Notes: generated by a model from the letters alone, not told the origin. DNA of 15,410 bases from an uncultured Campylobacter sp. (GCF_938015785.1 NZ_CALLWC010000008.1:1-15410); one strand, 5' to 3'. Shown: positions 6,491 to 14,023, counted from the stretch's first letter. Translations and numbers: made by a program.

Positions 6491-8173
6491 CTAGTTAAAT
6501 TTTTGACCAAATAGCCAAGTGTTTTGATCTTCGCTAATTTGGAGTATTACTTTTGATTCTATGAATTTTTTATCTTCATCATTTAATATACCTGTATCGT
6601 CATTTAATATCTCATTAAATGAAGTATCTCCTATATTTACAAAATACTGCAAATTGTTATCTCTAACCTCGTCTAATATGATCTTGAATATGGTGGCTTT
6701 TTGCCTTTTGTCCATTTCTGAAAATAGCTCGCCATCATGTGCTAAAAAACCTAAGATATTAGGATTTAATGTATAAAGCAACATGTCATAACAAAAGGTC
6801 TTCACATTTCCGATAGATAAAGAACCGTCTTTAGGAATTTCCACATCTATATTAAACAAATTTTTTGCATTTTGAGTCATTGTGATTTTAAGAGAGCCTC
6901 CGTTGTTGTTATAAAATTTTTTAACGATATCTCTAAATTTGTTTTCTATAGCATCAAGCTTAAGCTTATTGTCCTCTATATATTTAATTGTATCCTTTTT
7001 GATTTCTGCTATTTTATAGTCGATATTGGTCTTATCTTTTTGAAAATTCTCTAAAGTTACGCTATAAATTTCTAAGTCTTTTTTTTCTTTTTCTAGCGTC
7101 AATATCCTGTCTTTCAATACATCCCGCTCTTCTAATGCACCGCTATTTTTTAGGTCTTTTAAAAGTTGGTCTCTTTGATCCCCTATCATATCTCTATCGT
7201 GTTCTAGCTCTTTTAGCCTTTGACGTATCTCATCTATTTCTGCCGAGATTCTATCTTTTCTACTTTTCGCTAATTGATTATGAAAGGCTTGAGCTTCATT
7301 GAGCCTTTTAAAAACTTTATCTTCAAAAAATATTTTAGCTTCATCATAGATATTTTTTATCTCTTCTAGGTCTATACTTATATTTTCGGACGTGAGTAAA
7401 TTTGTCTCTTTTATCGCCATATTTGTTTGGAGTTTATAAATTTCATTTCTAATATTATTTAAATTTCCAGTCAAAGAATTTGCACGCTCTTTTAATTCAT
7501 TATAGTTTTTAGCTACAATAAATCGATTTAAATTCTCCTGCGTACTTAGTATCTCATCCTCTATATCTTTGATATTTCTTTTTGGTGCTTGTTTTTCATA
7601 TTTTTCTAGTTCTGTCTTGGCGTCATTTAAACTCTTTAGTGCATTTTTTAGCTTGTAATTTTCCTCTTGCAACTTTATATCCATACCCAACAAAAAAAGA
7701 TTAACAAGTCTTTGATTGTAATCATTTATATCCATGCCTTGCTGTCTTAACGTATCATAATATCCGCTTCTTCTGGCAAAACAATTAAATACCTGTCTAA
7801 AAGAAATTTTATTAGATTTTATTGTTTGACTAAAAATGTTATTTAGTTCGGTTGCATAAGTTTTTTGATTGTATTTCTTATCATTTATATTCCACTTATT
7901 CTCTCCAAATTTTTTCTCTACCGTATAGTTTTTATTACCATGTATAAAACTTAAACTAAATTTTCCATAGTCTTTTAAAAAATCTTTCATTTTTTGCGAA
8001 ACTGTTGCATTTAGCATATAGTGAAGCATTTCTAATGACAAGCTTTTGCCTATGCCATTTACTGTATCTTTTTGATCGTGGTTTAGCTGTTTTCCTACTA
8101 CTATGTTTAGATCTTTATTAAATTTTAAAGCTTTAAATCTTGGATTATCGCAAATTAAGCTCAATAATATCAT
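6491..8173 (-). CDS. DUF2326-type ABC/SMC-like ATPase with coiled coil (ABC-3C component)
   Basis: This 560-residue protein resembles DUF2326 proteins, the predicted ATPases of ABC-three-component systems. The N-terminal part has a P-loop, DTVNGIGKSLSLEML at 36-50, in which the first Gly of the usual GxNGxGKS is Thr. A long heptad-rich, Lys/Glu/Asn-rich stretch (about 165-410) predicts a coiled coil with no Cys hook. Near residues 474-492 the motif FLAHDGELFSEMDKRQ matches the conserved Walker-B-like segment of this family (HDS/G..LF...D.RQ). By analogy with SMC/Rad50 proteins the head halves should join around ATP. AAGGAG precedes the ATG. Its start overlaps the end of the middle-component gene by 29 nt. 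It is much more AT-rich than its neighbours, which suggests acquisition. Confidence 0.83.
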   Translation of the reverse strand: MILLSLICDNPRFKALKFNKDLNIVVGKQLNHDQKDTVNGIGKSLSLEMLHYMLNATVSQKMKDFLKDYGKFSLSFIHGNKNYTVEKKFGENKWNINDKKYNQKTYATELNNIFSQTIKSNKISFRQVFNCFARRSGYYDTLRQQGMDINDYNQRLVNLFLLGMDIKLQEENYKLKNALKSLNDAKTELEKYEKQAPKRNIKDIEDEILSTQENLNRFIVAKNYNELKERANSLTGNLNNIRNEIYKLQTNMAIKETNLLTSENISIDLEEIKNIYDEAKIFFEDKVFKRLNEAQAFHNQLAKSRKDRISAEIDEIRQRLKELEHDRDMIGDQRDQLLKDLKNSGALEERDVLKDRILTLEKEKKDLEIYSVTLENFQKDKTNIDYKIAEIKKDTIKYIEDNKLKLDAIENKFRDIVKKFYNNNGGSLKITMTQNAKNLFNIDVEIPKDGSLSIGNVKTFCYDMLLYTLNPNILGFLAHDGELFSEMDKRQKATIFKIILDEVRDNNLQYFVNIGDTSFNEILNDDTGILNDEDKKFIESKVILQISEDQNTWLFGQKFN

Positions 8174-8378
8174 TATCGCTCCTTATTTTGCCGATTATAA
8201 ATAAAAAATCTATACACAAAAGCATTTTTTCAATAGTAATTTCTTTAAAGTAAACTCCATTTAGCTCTCTAAGTAGATCGTCTGTATTAATACTGCCATT
8301 TTTTAAAATTTTAAGTATATATGCAGATATGCTAATTATTGAATCAACTGGTTTAACTATTTTAGTCGGCATTATCAT
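8145..8378 (-). CDS. ABC-3C middle component, MC6-like small protein
   Basis: This protein of 77 residues starts MIMPTKIVKPVDSIISISAY. That recalls the MIMP-K-...ES/DS opening of the middle-component 6 family of ABC-three-component systems. The remainder (LLRELN...TIEKMLLCIDFLFIIGKI) looks like a small winged-helix fold ending in the family-typical LDFLY-IG pattern. Such proteins are thought to bridge the ATPase and the third component. I chose ATG 8378 because AGGTG lies 6 nt upstream; an in-frame GTG at 8387 would lie over that site. It overlaps the upstream gene by 17 nt and the downstream gene by 29 nt, so translation is probably coupled. Assignment to MC6 rather than a sister family is from memory of the motif. 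Confidence 0.75.
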   Translation of the reverse strand: MIMPTKIVKPVDSIISISAYILKILKNGSINTDDLLRELNGVYFKEITIEKMLLCIDFLFIIGKIRSDNDIIELNLR

Positions 8379-9357
8379 TTTTTGCACCTATATCACAAAT
8401 TTCAAAGAAATAACTAATAATTATCCGAGTTATGTTTGTTTCATTAAAATCTTTTACATCAAAGTAGCTTGTAATCTCATTATATAGCTCGATAAATATT
8501 TTATTAAAGTCTAAAGAATTATAAAAATCATAGTGTAGTTCATCGACACCTTTTATTTCTATGTTGCCAACATTAGTATTTACCCCTTTGATATGTTTTA
8601 ACAATATCACCCTATATATTTCATGTACTATAAAGTCCTGCAAATCAGACATTGTTATATCGTCATTGAGCTTTTCTATGCTATCTCTATAATCTAATCC
8701 GCGCCTAATTTCAACACTTATTCTTTCGTTGAGATGATTTATCTCTAGTTTTTTACCGACTTCTTTCGCATTGTTAAAATCATCTAAAAAATTGATATCT
8801 CTTTTTCGGTATTGCCTTAAGATATGCTTGATTACTAAATTTAAAACCATCTCTGTTGTATAGTTTTTTAAAATTTGGGTATCAAAAAAATTATAAGTTT
8901 TTTCCAGTTTTGTTTGCTCTAGATTGTTGATATCTTTTAATAAGTCTTTTGTATCTATTAGACATTTTTCAACATCTATACTATATTTGTTTCTCCATTC
9001 ATCAAAACTACTATCACGCAGACTAGGTTTGTCTAACAAATATAAGATTTTGATTTTAAAATCCGGTTTTGTTTCTAAAATTTTAAGAGTATTATCTATT
9101 TTTGCTTTTATTTTTGTCGAAGTAACTTGGATAAAAATTTTATTTTTATCATCTACTAGGTCAATATACTCTGCATTTTTATTGTCGGCATTGGCATTTT
9201 CAAGATCATATCCATATATAACGTTTAGCATATCTCTGTAGAGATTTTCGGAATATATATTCAGAGAGTAATCATTTAAAACCTGTCTTTGTTCTATTTG
9301 ATATCTAGTTAAAGCAATACCTTGATTTATACTTTTTATCAAATTTTCTCGATTCAT
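8362..9357 (-). CDS. SMEK-domain protein, probable ABC-3C sensor/effector
   Basis: This 331-residue protein has an N-terminal segment (about 1-95) matching the SMEK domain found in ABC-three-component loci: NIYSENLYRDMLNVIYGYDLE, then NAEYIDL, then KIFIQVTSTKIKAKI. The order Glu37, Asp66, Gln77 within beta-rich segments resembles the restriction-endonuclease-like pattern E...D...QxK, with Thr79 in place of the usual Lys. Nuclease activity is therefore only a possibility. The remainder (about 100-331) is helix-rich and unassigned. The start at 9357 has AAAGGAG upstream; the longer reading from 9378 begins inside the -10 box. It is the first gene of the AT-rich cassette, and its role as sensor or effector of a defence system is inferred from the gene neighbourhood. 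Confidence 0.78.
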   Translation of the reverse strand: MNRENLIKSINQGIALTRYQIEQRQVLNDYSLNIYSENLYRDMLNVIYGYDLENANADNKNAEYIDLVDDKNKIFIQVTSTKIKAKIDNTLKILETKPDFKIKILYLLDKPSLRDSSFDEWRNKYSIDVEKCLIDTKDLLKDINNLEQTKLEKTYNFFDTQILKNYTTEMVLNLVIKHILRQYRKRDINFLDDFNNAKEVGKKLEINHLNERISVEIRRGLDYRDSIEKLNDDITMSDLQDFIVHEIYRVILLKHIKGVNTNVGNIEIKGVDELHYDFYNSLDFNKIFIELYNEITSYFDVKDFNETNITRIIISYFFEICDIGAKNDNAD

Positions 9358-9376
9358 ATTGCTCCTTTGCATTTTC

Positions 9377-9382
9377 ATTATA
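9377..9382 (-). promoter_or_regulatory. -10 box of the ABC-3C cassette promoter
   Basis: A perfect TATAAT, within TATATAAT on the minus strand, lies 19 nt upstream of the SMEK start codon and leaves a short leader containing AAAGGAG. A TTTACA about 20 nt further upstream is a poor -35, which is normal for Campylobacter sigma-70 promoters. The surrounding 100 bases are very AT-rich. Confidence 0.65.
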
Positions 9383-9487
9383 TAGAATTTTGACTAAAAA
9401 TATTGTAAAGAATAAGAAATATACAAAATATAACCTTCATTGTTATAAAGTGGTATTGTTGTATAAAATTCTTTATTTTAATGTATA

Positions 9488-9506
9488 AAGCCGCCAAAGA
9501 CGGCTT
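9488..9506 (-). terminator. Terminator of the second dba-dsbI operon
   Basis: A 6-bp GC-containing stem (AAGCCG/CGGCTT, 7-nt loop) lies just after the stop codon of the propeller gene read on the minus strand. It is followed on that strand by TATACATTAAAAT, a weak T-tract. It also marks the right edge of the AT-rich cassette. Confidence 0.55.
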
Positions 9507-9511
9507 AAATT

Positions 9512-10399
9512 TCACCTCTGGAAAATAAAAATTTTATTCACGCCGCCTTCTCTGGACGCGACGTAGAATTTACCCTCTTTGATAGCGATCGCATGGGCAT
9601 CGCTCGCGCCTTCAAAGCTATAAATCTCCACGATCTTTCTGCTGCGCGGATCAAGCTTTAGGATGCTTGAGTATTGCTTCGAGAGTAGATAAACAAACTC
9701 GCCGCTCGCATCCATACCCGTGATATAGTAGTCGTTTATATCCCTGCCGTCCTTTACGCCGAGAGCCTCATCGAAGCTCGGCACGAACTCGCTCGAGAGC
9801 AGATTGTCGGCATCGCTAAAGCTCGCTACGCTCCAGCTTGCTTTGATGTCGTCGGGTACGCTAGCGACGAAAAACTCGCCGTAGAAATCCGAGTGATCCC
9901 ACGAAAGGATGAACTGCTGCTTAGCGCGCACGGTGGAGTAGCGGTCCTTGAAGTCGAGCGTGAAATTTTCGTATCCGTCGTGCAGATAGCGCCACGCTTT
10001 GTTTGCTTCCTCTTTGCTTTGGTTCGGTGCAGGCTTGAAAAACTCATAGGTTTTATTATAGCTCATGAGCCCTACCGAGCCTTTAAAAAAACTCGCCGCG
10101 ACAGTTTCTTCCATCTGCATTATCCAATCGGGCGTGCTTCGTAGATAGCTTTTTACGGTTTTTAGCTCGCCGTCCATTTCGTAGAGCTCGAATTTTAGCG
10201 TGCCGAGCAAGAAGCTTCCGCTCGCCGCGTCGTAGTCAAGCCCCGTGACGGGATTATTGTTGTTTAAATTTAGCGTTATCTCGCCGCTTTTGCGTAGAGG
10301 CGTTAAATTTGTCACTGCGCCATCCGCAGGATTTAGATTAAACTCACCGCCAAACGCCAGTGTGGCGCACAATAGGGTTAAATTTAGAAATCTTTTCAT
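9512..10399 (-). CDS. Secreted beta-propeller-like protein, detached DsbI C-terminal domain, copy 2
   Basis: This 295-residue protein is a paralogue of the one at 864-1760, with the same order of motifs. It has a signal peptide (MKRFLNLTLLCATLAFGGEF), the segment STVRAKQQFILSWD, then YYITGMDA, VYLLSKQYSSILKLD and KFYVASREG near the end. It is predicted to be periplasmic and to act with the membrane half encoded just upstream, as the two parts do within fused DsbI. I chose ATG 10399 because GAGG lies 6 nt upstream and the signal peptide then starts normally; an in-frame GTG at 10411 overlaps the dsbI stop. The gap to dsbI is 8 nt and the ribosome site overlaps the dsbI stop codon, so the genes are probably translationally coupled. 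Confidence 0.75.
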   Translation of the reverse strand: MKRFLNLTLLCATLAFGGEFNLNPADGAVTNLTPLRKSGEITLNLNNNNPVTGLDYDAASGSFLLGTLKFELYEMDGELKTVKSYLRSTPDWIMQMEETVAASFFKGSVGLMSYNKTYEFFKPAPNQSKEEANKAWRYLHDGYENFTLDFKDRYSTVRAKQQFILSWDHSDFYGEFFVASVPDDIKASWSVASFSDADNLLSSEFVPSFDEALGVKDGRDINDYYITGMDASGEFVYLLSKQYSSILKLDPRSRKIVEIYSFEGASDAHAIAIKEGKFYVASREGGVNKIFIFQR

Positions 10400-10407
10400 C
10401 TTCAGCC

Positions 10408-11145
10408 TCACTTCGGTAAATTCGGTAGTTTTGGATTCCAGCTTTCGCGAAAATCAATTTCGGTTTCTTCCCAGTGATCAAGCTCCCAAAACCACTTTGA
10501 CGGATCGATGCTCATGCGCGAAGGCGTCGCGGAGGCTAGATAGGGCGGCGGGCCTGCGGTGATAAAGGCCTGCACGCAGTTAAAAGCCATAATGATCGCA
10601 AAGACCGCAACTGCAACTTTGCCTAGCGCAAATTTGGGTAAAACCGCGCCGTATGCGCCCTCTTCGCTTTTTTGCATTATTTTACCTACGTTTTTGCCTA
10701 GCAGCAAAATCACGCCCAAAAATATAATGACGCAAAAATGCACCACTACGACCCAAAACTGCGTGTGCGCGCCTAAAATTTCGAGCCCGAAGCCCTGCTT
10801 TATGTCGAGGTATCCTCCGCCCGTGCCGTCTAGGCTGTAATGCAAAAAGCCGTCGTATAGCCCAAGGCATGCTAAAAAGAGGATTACGGCTAGGTATTTG
10901 ACAGCAAATCCGTATCTAACGATCAGCAAAGCCACGAATGAGATCGCTACCATGCAAAATCTCTCGTGCCAGCACATGATGCAGGGACTATCGCCCATAC
11001 CAAAGCCCAAAACAAGGCATGCGATACCTACGGGCAAAGCGATGAGAGCGAGTGCCGCGAGGGCGAAAAGATTGAAAAATCGCTTTTCATCTTCGCCCCA
11101 GCTCGGCAAATTTTCGGAGCCGTTCGCGAAATTTTGATTTTCCAT
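10408..11145 (-). CDS. dsbI: DsbB/DsbI-type disulfide oxidoreductase, membrane half, copy 2
   Basis: This 245-residue five-helix membrane protein carries the DsbB signature PCIMCWHER (Cys55-x2-Cys58) in the first periplasmic loop. As in copy 1, the loop before helix 4 (HYSLDG.....YLDIKQGFGLEILGAHTQ) contains no Cys, so the second DsbB redox pair is missing. The periplasmic tail ends in the shared block GPPPYL...P.R.S.DP.KWFWE.DHW. The N-terminus is about eight residues longer than in copy 1. It should couple periplasmic thiol oxidation to the quinone pool. The start has AGGAG overlapping the stop of dba, 9 nt upstream, the same arrangement seen before copy 1. Confidence 0.86.
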   Translation of the reverse strand: MENQNFANGSENLPSWGEDEKRFFNLFALAALALIALPVGIACLVLGFGMGDSPCIMCWHERFCMVAISFVALLIVRYGFAVKYLAVILFLACLGLYDGFLHYSLDGTGGGYLDIKQGFGLEILGAHTQFWVVVVHFCVIIFLGVILLLGKNVGKIMQKSEEGAYGAVLPKFALGKVAVAVFAIIMAFNCVQAFITAGPPPYLASATPSRMSIDPSKWFWELDHWEETEIDFRESWNPKLPNLPK

Positions 11146-11154
11146 TACTCGCTC

Positions 11155-11322
11155 CTAAAAATTTCCCATAGGCACGACGGCAAATTTATTCACCCACGCC
11201 ATCATGATGACGAGTATAGCGATACCCGCGATACCAAAGCCCATAACTGCGCGCTTTTTCTCAGGTCTAAACCACAACAAAAGGCCCGCGACGAGAAACA
11301 TCAGAACCATTAAAAATTCCAT
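11155..11322 (-). CDS. dba: Dba-like small membrane protein
   Basis: This 55-residue gene is too short for routine ORF listing. The protein starts MEFLMVLMFLVAGLLLWF, turns with positive charges (RPEKKRAV), continues into a second hydrophobic segment (GFGIAGIAILVIMMAW) and ends AVVPMGNF. Two short membrane helices fit. In C. jejuni a protein of this size, Dba, is encoded immediately upstream of and co-expressed with dsbI. The position, size and hydrophobicity here match, though I compared no C. jejuni sequence residue by residue. AGGAG is well placed before the ATG, and the gene lies 9 nt before dsbI copy 2. It is probably the first gene of that operon. Confidence 0.7.
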   Translation of the reverse strand: MEFLMVLMFLVAGLLLWFRPEKKRAVMGFGIAGIAILVIMMAWVNKFAVVPMGNF

Positions 11323-11497
11323 ATTTTCTCCTTTCTTACTGAAATTTAATATCGTAAAAATATTACTATTTTGCTTATTAGACGCATATTAAAAATTGTG
11401 TTTTTATCAGTGTAAATAAATTTTTTATGAAATTTTATGATACTAAAATAGCTATTTTTAAGAAAATTTTTTCTATTTTAGCTTGATTTAAATTTAT
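11323..11497 (-). promoter_or_regulatory. AT-rich upstream region of the dba-dsbI operon with inverted repeats
   Basis: This is the leader side of dba. It contains the 14-bp palindrome AAAATAGCTATTTT (11445-11458) and an inverted repeat CTAAAATAG (11443-11451) with CTATTTTAG (11473-11481). Closer to the gene are several AT-rich hexamers that could serve as -10 boxes, but none is a clear TATAAT, so I name no promoter. The nested repeats could be a regulator site or a terminator for transcripts arriving from the right. Confidence 0.35.
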
Positions 11498-11701
11498 TTA
11501 AAAAGTTTCGATTGACTTGATTTTGCCTATGCGGGTCGCGTGATAAAACGCCACACGATTGAAATTATAAAATTTAGCAACAAGATGGGCAATGACTTTT
11601 AGCGTAGCAGCAAGCGAGTGGGGGCAGTTATCGTTACGGTATAGGCGCGCTTTCTTGTAGTGTGATACCCCCTTACAGCGTGTTAGCCATACTGCACGCA
11701 A
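11498..11701 (-). other. Possible decayed ORF in the gene-poor stretch
   Basis: On the minus strand an open frame of 67 codons ends in IGKIKSIETF. It has protein-like composition (SLAATLKVIAHLVAKFYNFNRVAF), but it can only start at a TTG without a ribosome binding site. In the same frame just upstream, protein-like sequence continues between stop codons (RHKRGNQDTRE). I do not recognise the family. It may be the tail of a degraded gene, a dispersed repeat, or part of a structured RNA, since GGGGG/CCCCC and TATC/GATA pairs flank the middle. Positions 11702-11874 hold nothing else I can support. Confidence 0.3.
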
Positions 11702-11874
11702 CTATTCTCTTGTGTCTTGGTTACCCCTCTTATGACGTGCCTATTTTTCTACCAGGCGTTTGTTTCTGTCGCGGATGCTACTTTATTGCGTAGTTATTTC
11801 GGCTTACGCTCGACATAAAATTTTTAAGATTGCCGAAGCTCATCCAAGCCGACTGTTTTAATTTTACCTGCTTC

Positions 11875-12748
11875 TTAGCCTCGAAGCCTCTGCGCGTGAG
11901 CTTTAGGCGGCATGCCGAATATCCTCGCGTACTCCCTACTGAATTGCGACAGGCTTTCGTATCCGACGTCAAAGGCCGCTTGAGAAGCCGTGCTATCGCT
12001 ATTTTGCAAGATATATCTAGCTTCCTGCAGTCTAATGCGCTTTTGAAAATCAAGTGGGCTTAGCGCGGTAATTTTTTTGAAATTATGGTAAAACGACGAC
12101 GGACTAATGCCGAGCTCGGCCGCCAACTCGCGCATGTTGATCGGCTCTTTGAAGCGGCTTTTAATTTCCCTCATTGCGCGCGCGATGGAGTTTTCCGTCG
12201 TGCCCTGCATAACGAAGCGGCTGAGAAATCCCCCGGCGCCGCTCAAGATCAGCGTGTATAAAATTTCTTTTATCGCTAGCCGCCCGAGGTGCTTTAGGCT
12301 CGCAGGCTCCCGCCGTAGCAAAGAGATGAGCCTAGAAACGGCGTCCGCGATCTCGTAGCTCATATCGCCGAAGTATAGGCTGCTTTCAAGTCTGCCCGCG
12401 CGGCTCTGCCTCTCTATCACCTTTAGCGCTTCAAGAATGTCCTCGCTTTGAAATTTAATGCTTACCGATAGAAGCGGGTAGTGCTCTACTCGCCCCAAAG
12501 CGGCAGGCCGTTTGCGCAAAGTAGGAATTTTTGCGTGTCGTAGCGATACTGCTTGCCGCTAAATTCTACCATTTTGCCGCCGCGCAGACACAAGCACGCG
12601 CTGGGCTCATAGATCGTCGCGTGAAGTCCGGGCTTTCTTTGACGGTAGAATCTAGCGTTTCTATAGGCGTCTGAACGTATCCATAGGCGAGATACAGCTC
12701 GCCGGTGATCTTTGCGGCGTCTTTTAAAATTTTATCTGCTTTGTTCAT
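11875..12748 (-). pseudogene. Frameshifted AraC-family regulator (YqhC-like)
   Basis: Read in three frames, this stretch gives one protein parallel to the intact AraC-type regulator at 14251-15117. The first part runs from ATG 12748 to about 12626 (MNKADKILK...VKESPDF). The second runs from 12623 to about 12493 (HATIYEPSACLCLRGGK...FLLCANGLPLWG). The third runs from there to 11875 (RVEHYPLLSVSIKF..., then both helix-turn-helix units, ending FSREYARIFGMPPKAH). Each junction is explained by loss of one base, near 12624 and in the C-run at 12493-12496. With both bases restored, the alignment to the intact paralogue needs no gap at either point. The third part alone keeps the whole DNA-binding domain. 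The gene diverges from the yqhD-like gene, as yqhC does in E. coli. Sequencing error in short runs is possible. Confidence 0.8.
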
Positions 12749-12781
12749 CTAAGCTCCTTTAAATTTACGCAGGTTATACTT

Positions 12782-12849
12782 AAATTTGCACGATTAGGCA
12801 AGGAATTTACAGTATCGTGCTACCGCAAAATTTTAAAAAAGGCTATAAT
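12782..12849 (+). promoter_or_regulatory. Promoter and shared operator of the alcohol dehydrogenase gene
   Basis: A perfect TATAAT (12844-12849) lies 17 nt after a conserved block at 12795-12826 whose key parts are TAGGCAA, GA-TTT-CAG, ATCGT and CTACCGC. The same block, at the same 17-nt distance from TATAAT, precedes the aldo/keto reductase gene. AAATTTGCA sits 4 nt upstream of the block in both places. The end of the block occupies the -35 position, as expected for an activator of the AraC family. The likely ligand protein is the YqhC-type regulator. Confidence 0.75.
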
Positions 12850-12877
12850 TTGACCAACTTTATTTCAAGGAGATAAG

Positions 12878-14023
12878 ATGACAAATTTTAGTTTTTGCAA
12901 CCCCGTGAGGATAGAATTTGGCAAGGGTAAAGAGGAGCATATCGGGCAGTATATGAAGGAATCGGGCGCGAAAAAAGCTCTCGTACTATACGGCAGCGAG
13001 CGCGTGCGAAAGAGCGGTCTGATGGGCGTCGTGGAGAGCAGCTTAAAGGCAAGCGGTATAGAATTTACGCAGCTTGGCGGCATAAAATCAAATCCCGTGC
13101 TAAGCAAGGTAAACGAAGCGATCAAGCTCGCTAAAGAATTCGGCGCCGATAGCGTGCTTGCTGTGGGTGGCGGAAGCGTGCTGGATTCCGCAAAAGCCGT
13201 AGCCGCAGGCGCCTGCTACGAGGGAGACGTGTGGGATTTTTTCATCGGCAAAAGTCCGAGCGCCGCGCTTAAAATTTTTGACATCATCACCCTTGCCGCG
13301 ACAGGCTCGGAGATGAACTGCGGCGGCGTGGTAACTAAGGAGCAGACCAAGCAAAAATACGCAATCAGCGCGCCGTGTCTATACCCGAAGGTCTCGGTCA
13401 TAAACCCGCAGCTGCAAGCAACCGTCAGCCGCGAGTATCTCGTATATAGCGCGAGCGACATCATCGCGCACAGCATCGAGGGGTATTTTACCGCTAGCGT
13501 CCATCCGGATATCGTACGAGCCTATATCGAAGCCAATATCAAAACCGTCATACGCACGACTGAAGCTCTGCTCGCAGATCCGAGCGATTACGACGCGCGC
13601 GCCGAGTTTGCGTGGGCTGCGACTATGGCGCTAAATGGGCTAACCTACGTGGGCGTGGGCGGCTTCGGCTATCCGAATCATATGATCGAGCACGCGATGA
13701 GTGCAGTCGTGGACTGCGCGCACGGAGCCGGTCTTAGCGTGGTAATGCCTGCGTGGATGAGGTGGTATAAGGATAGGAATTTAAGCGCGTTTGAGCGTTT
13801 TGCTCGTGAAATTTTCGGCCTTAAAAGCGCAGATGAAGGCACCCTGGCACTTAAAGCGTGGTTTGATAAGATTGGTACGCCTACTAGCCTCGCGCAGCTT
13901 GGCATCGAAGGCAAGGTGCTAAATGAGGTCATAGACGTAGCCGCGACAAACGCCAAAGCGTGGAATATGGCGGAGCTTTACAGCCGCGAAAATATCGCTA
14001 AAATTCTTGAGCTGGCAAGATAA
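12878..14023 (+). CDS. yqhD: Iron-type alcohol/aldehyde dehydrogenase (YqhD/BDH family)
   Basis: This 381-residue cytoplasmic group III alcohol dehydrogenase probably reduces aldehydes with NAD(P)H. It shows the family layout: a Rossmann-like N-terminal half with the cofactor motif AVGGGSVLDSAK, then a helical metal domain. The metal ligands read Asp194 and His198 (SDIIAHSIE), His268 and His282 (NHMIEH...CAHGAG), with the same spacing as in E. coli YqhD. The start MTNFSFCNPVRIEFGKG is the typical family opening, and CAAGGAG precedes the ATG. Context (two YqhC-like AraC regulators, an aldo/keto reductase sharing the operator) matches the E. coli yqhC-yqhD-dkgA locus, which handles reactive aldehydes. 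Cofactor choice cannot be decided; the butanol dehydrogenase branch is an alternative name. Confidence 0.9.
   Translation: MTNFSFCNPVRIEFGKGKEEHIGQYMKESGAKKALVLYGSERVRKSGLMGVVESSLKASGIEFTQLGGIKSNPVLSKVNEAIKLAKEFGADSVLAVGGGSVLDSAKAVAAGACYEGDVWDFFIGKSPSAALKIFDIITLAATGSEMNCGGVVTKEQTKQKYAISAPCLYPKVSVINPQLQATVSREYLVYSASDIIAHSIEGYFTASVHPDIVRAYIEANIKTVIRTTEALLADPSDYDARAEFAWAATMALNGLTYVGVGGFGYPNHMIEHAMSAVVDCAHGAGLSVVMPAWMRWYKDRNLSAFERFAREIFGLKSADEGTLALKAWFDKIGTPTSLAQLGIEGKVLNEVIDVAATNAKAWNMAELYSRENIAKILELAR

Noticed and set aside
9358..9378. Upstream ATG for the SMEK protein
   Set aside because: It overlaps the TATAAT box; the ATG at 9357 has AAAGGAG directly upstream.
6451..9510. Attachment-site direct repeats or transposase bordering the AT-rich cassette
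   Set aside because: Both edges show only operon terminators; I found no shared direct repeat, integrase or tRNA.
10400..10411. GTG start for the second propeller protein
   Set aside because: It overlaps the dsbI stop and adds residues ahead of a complete signal peptide; ATG 10399 has a better placed ribosome site.
11498..11870. tmRNA, RNase P RNA or SRP RNA in the gene-poor stretch
   Set aside because: I looked for the tag-peptide coding, the RNase P core motifs and the SRP tetraloop region on both strands and saw none.
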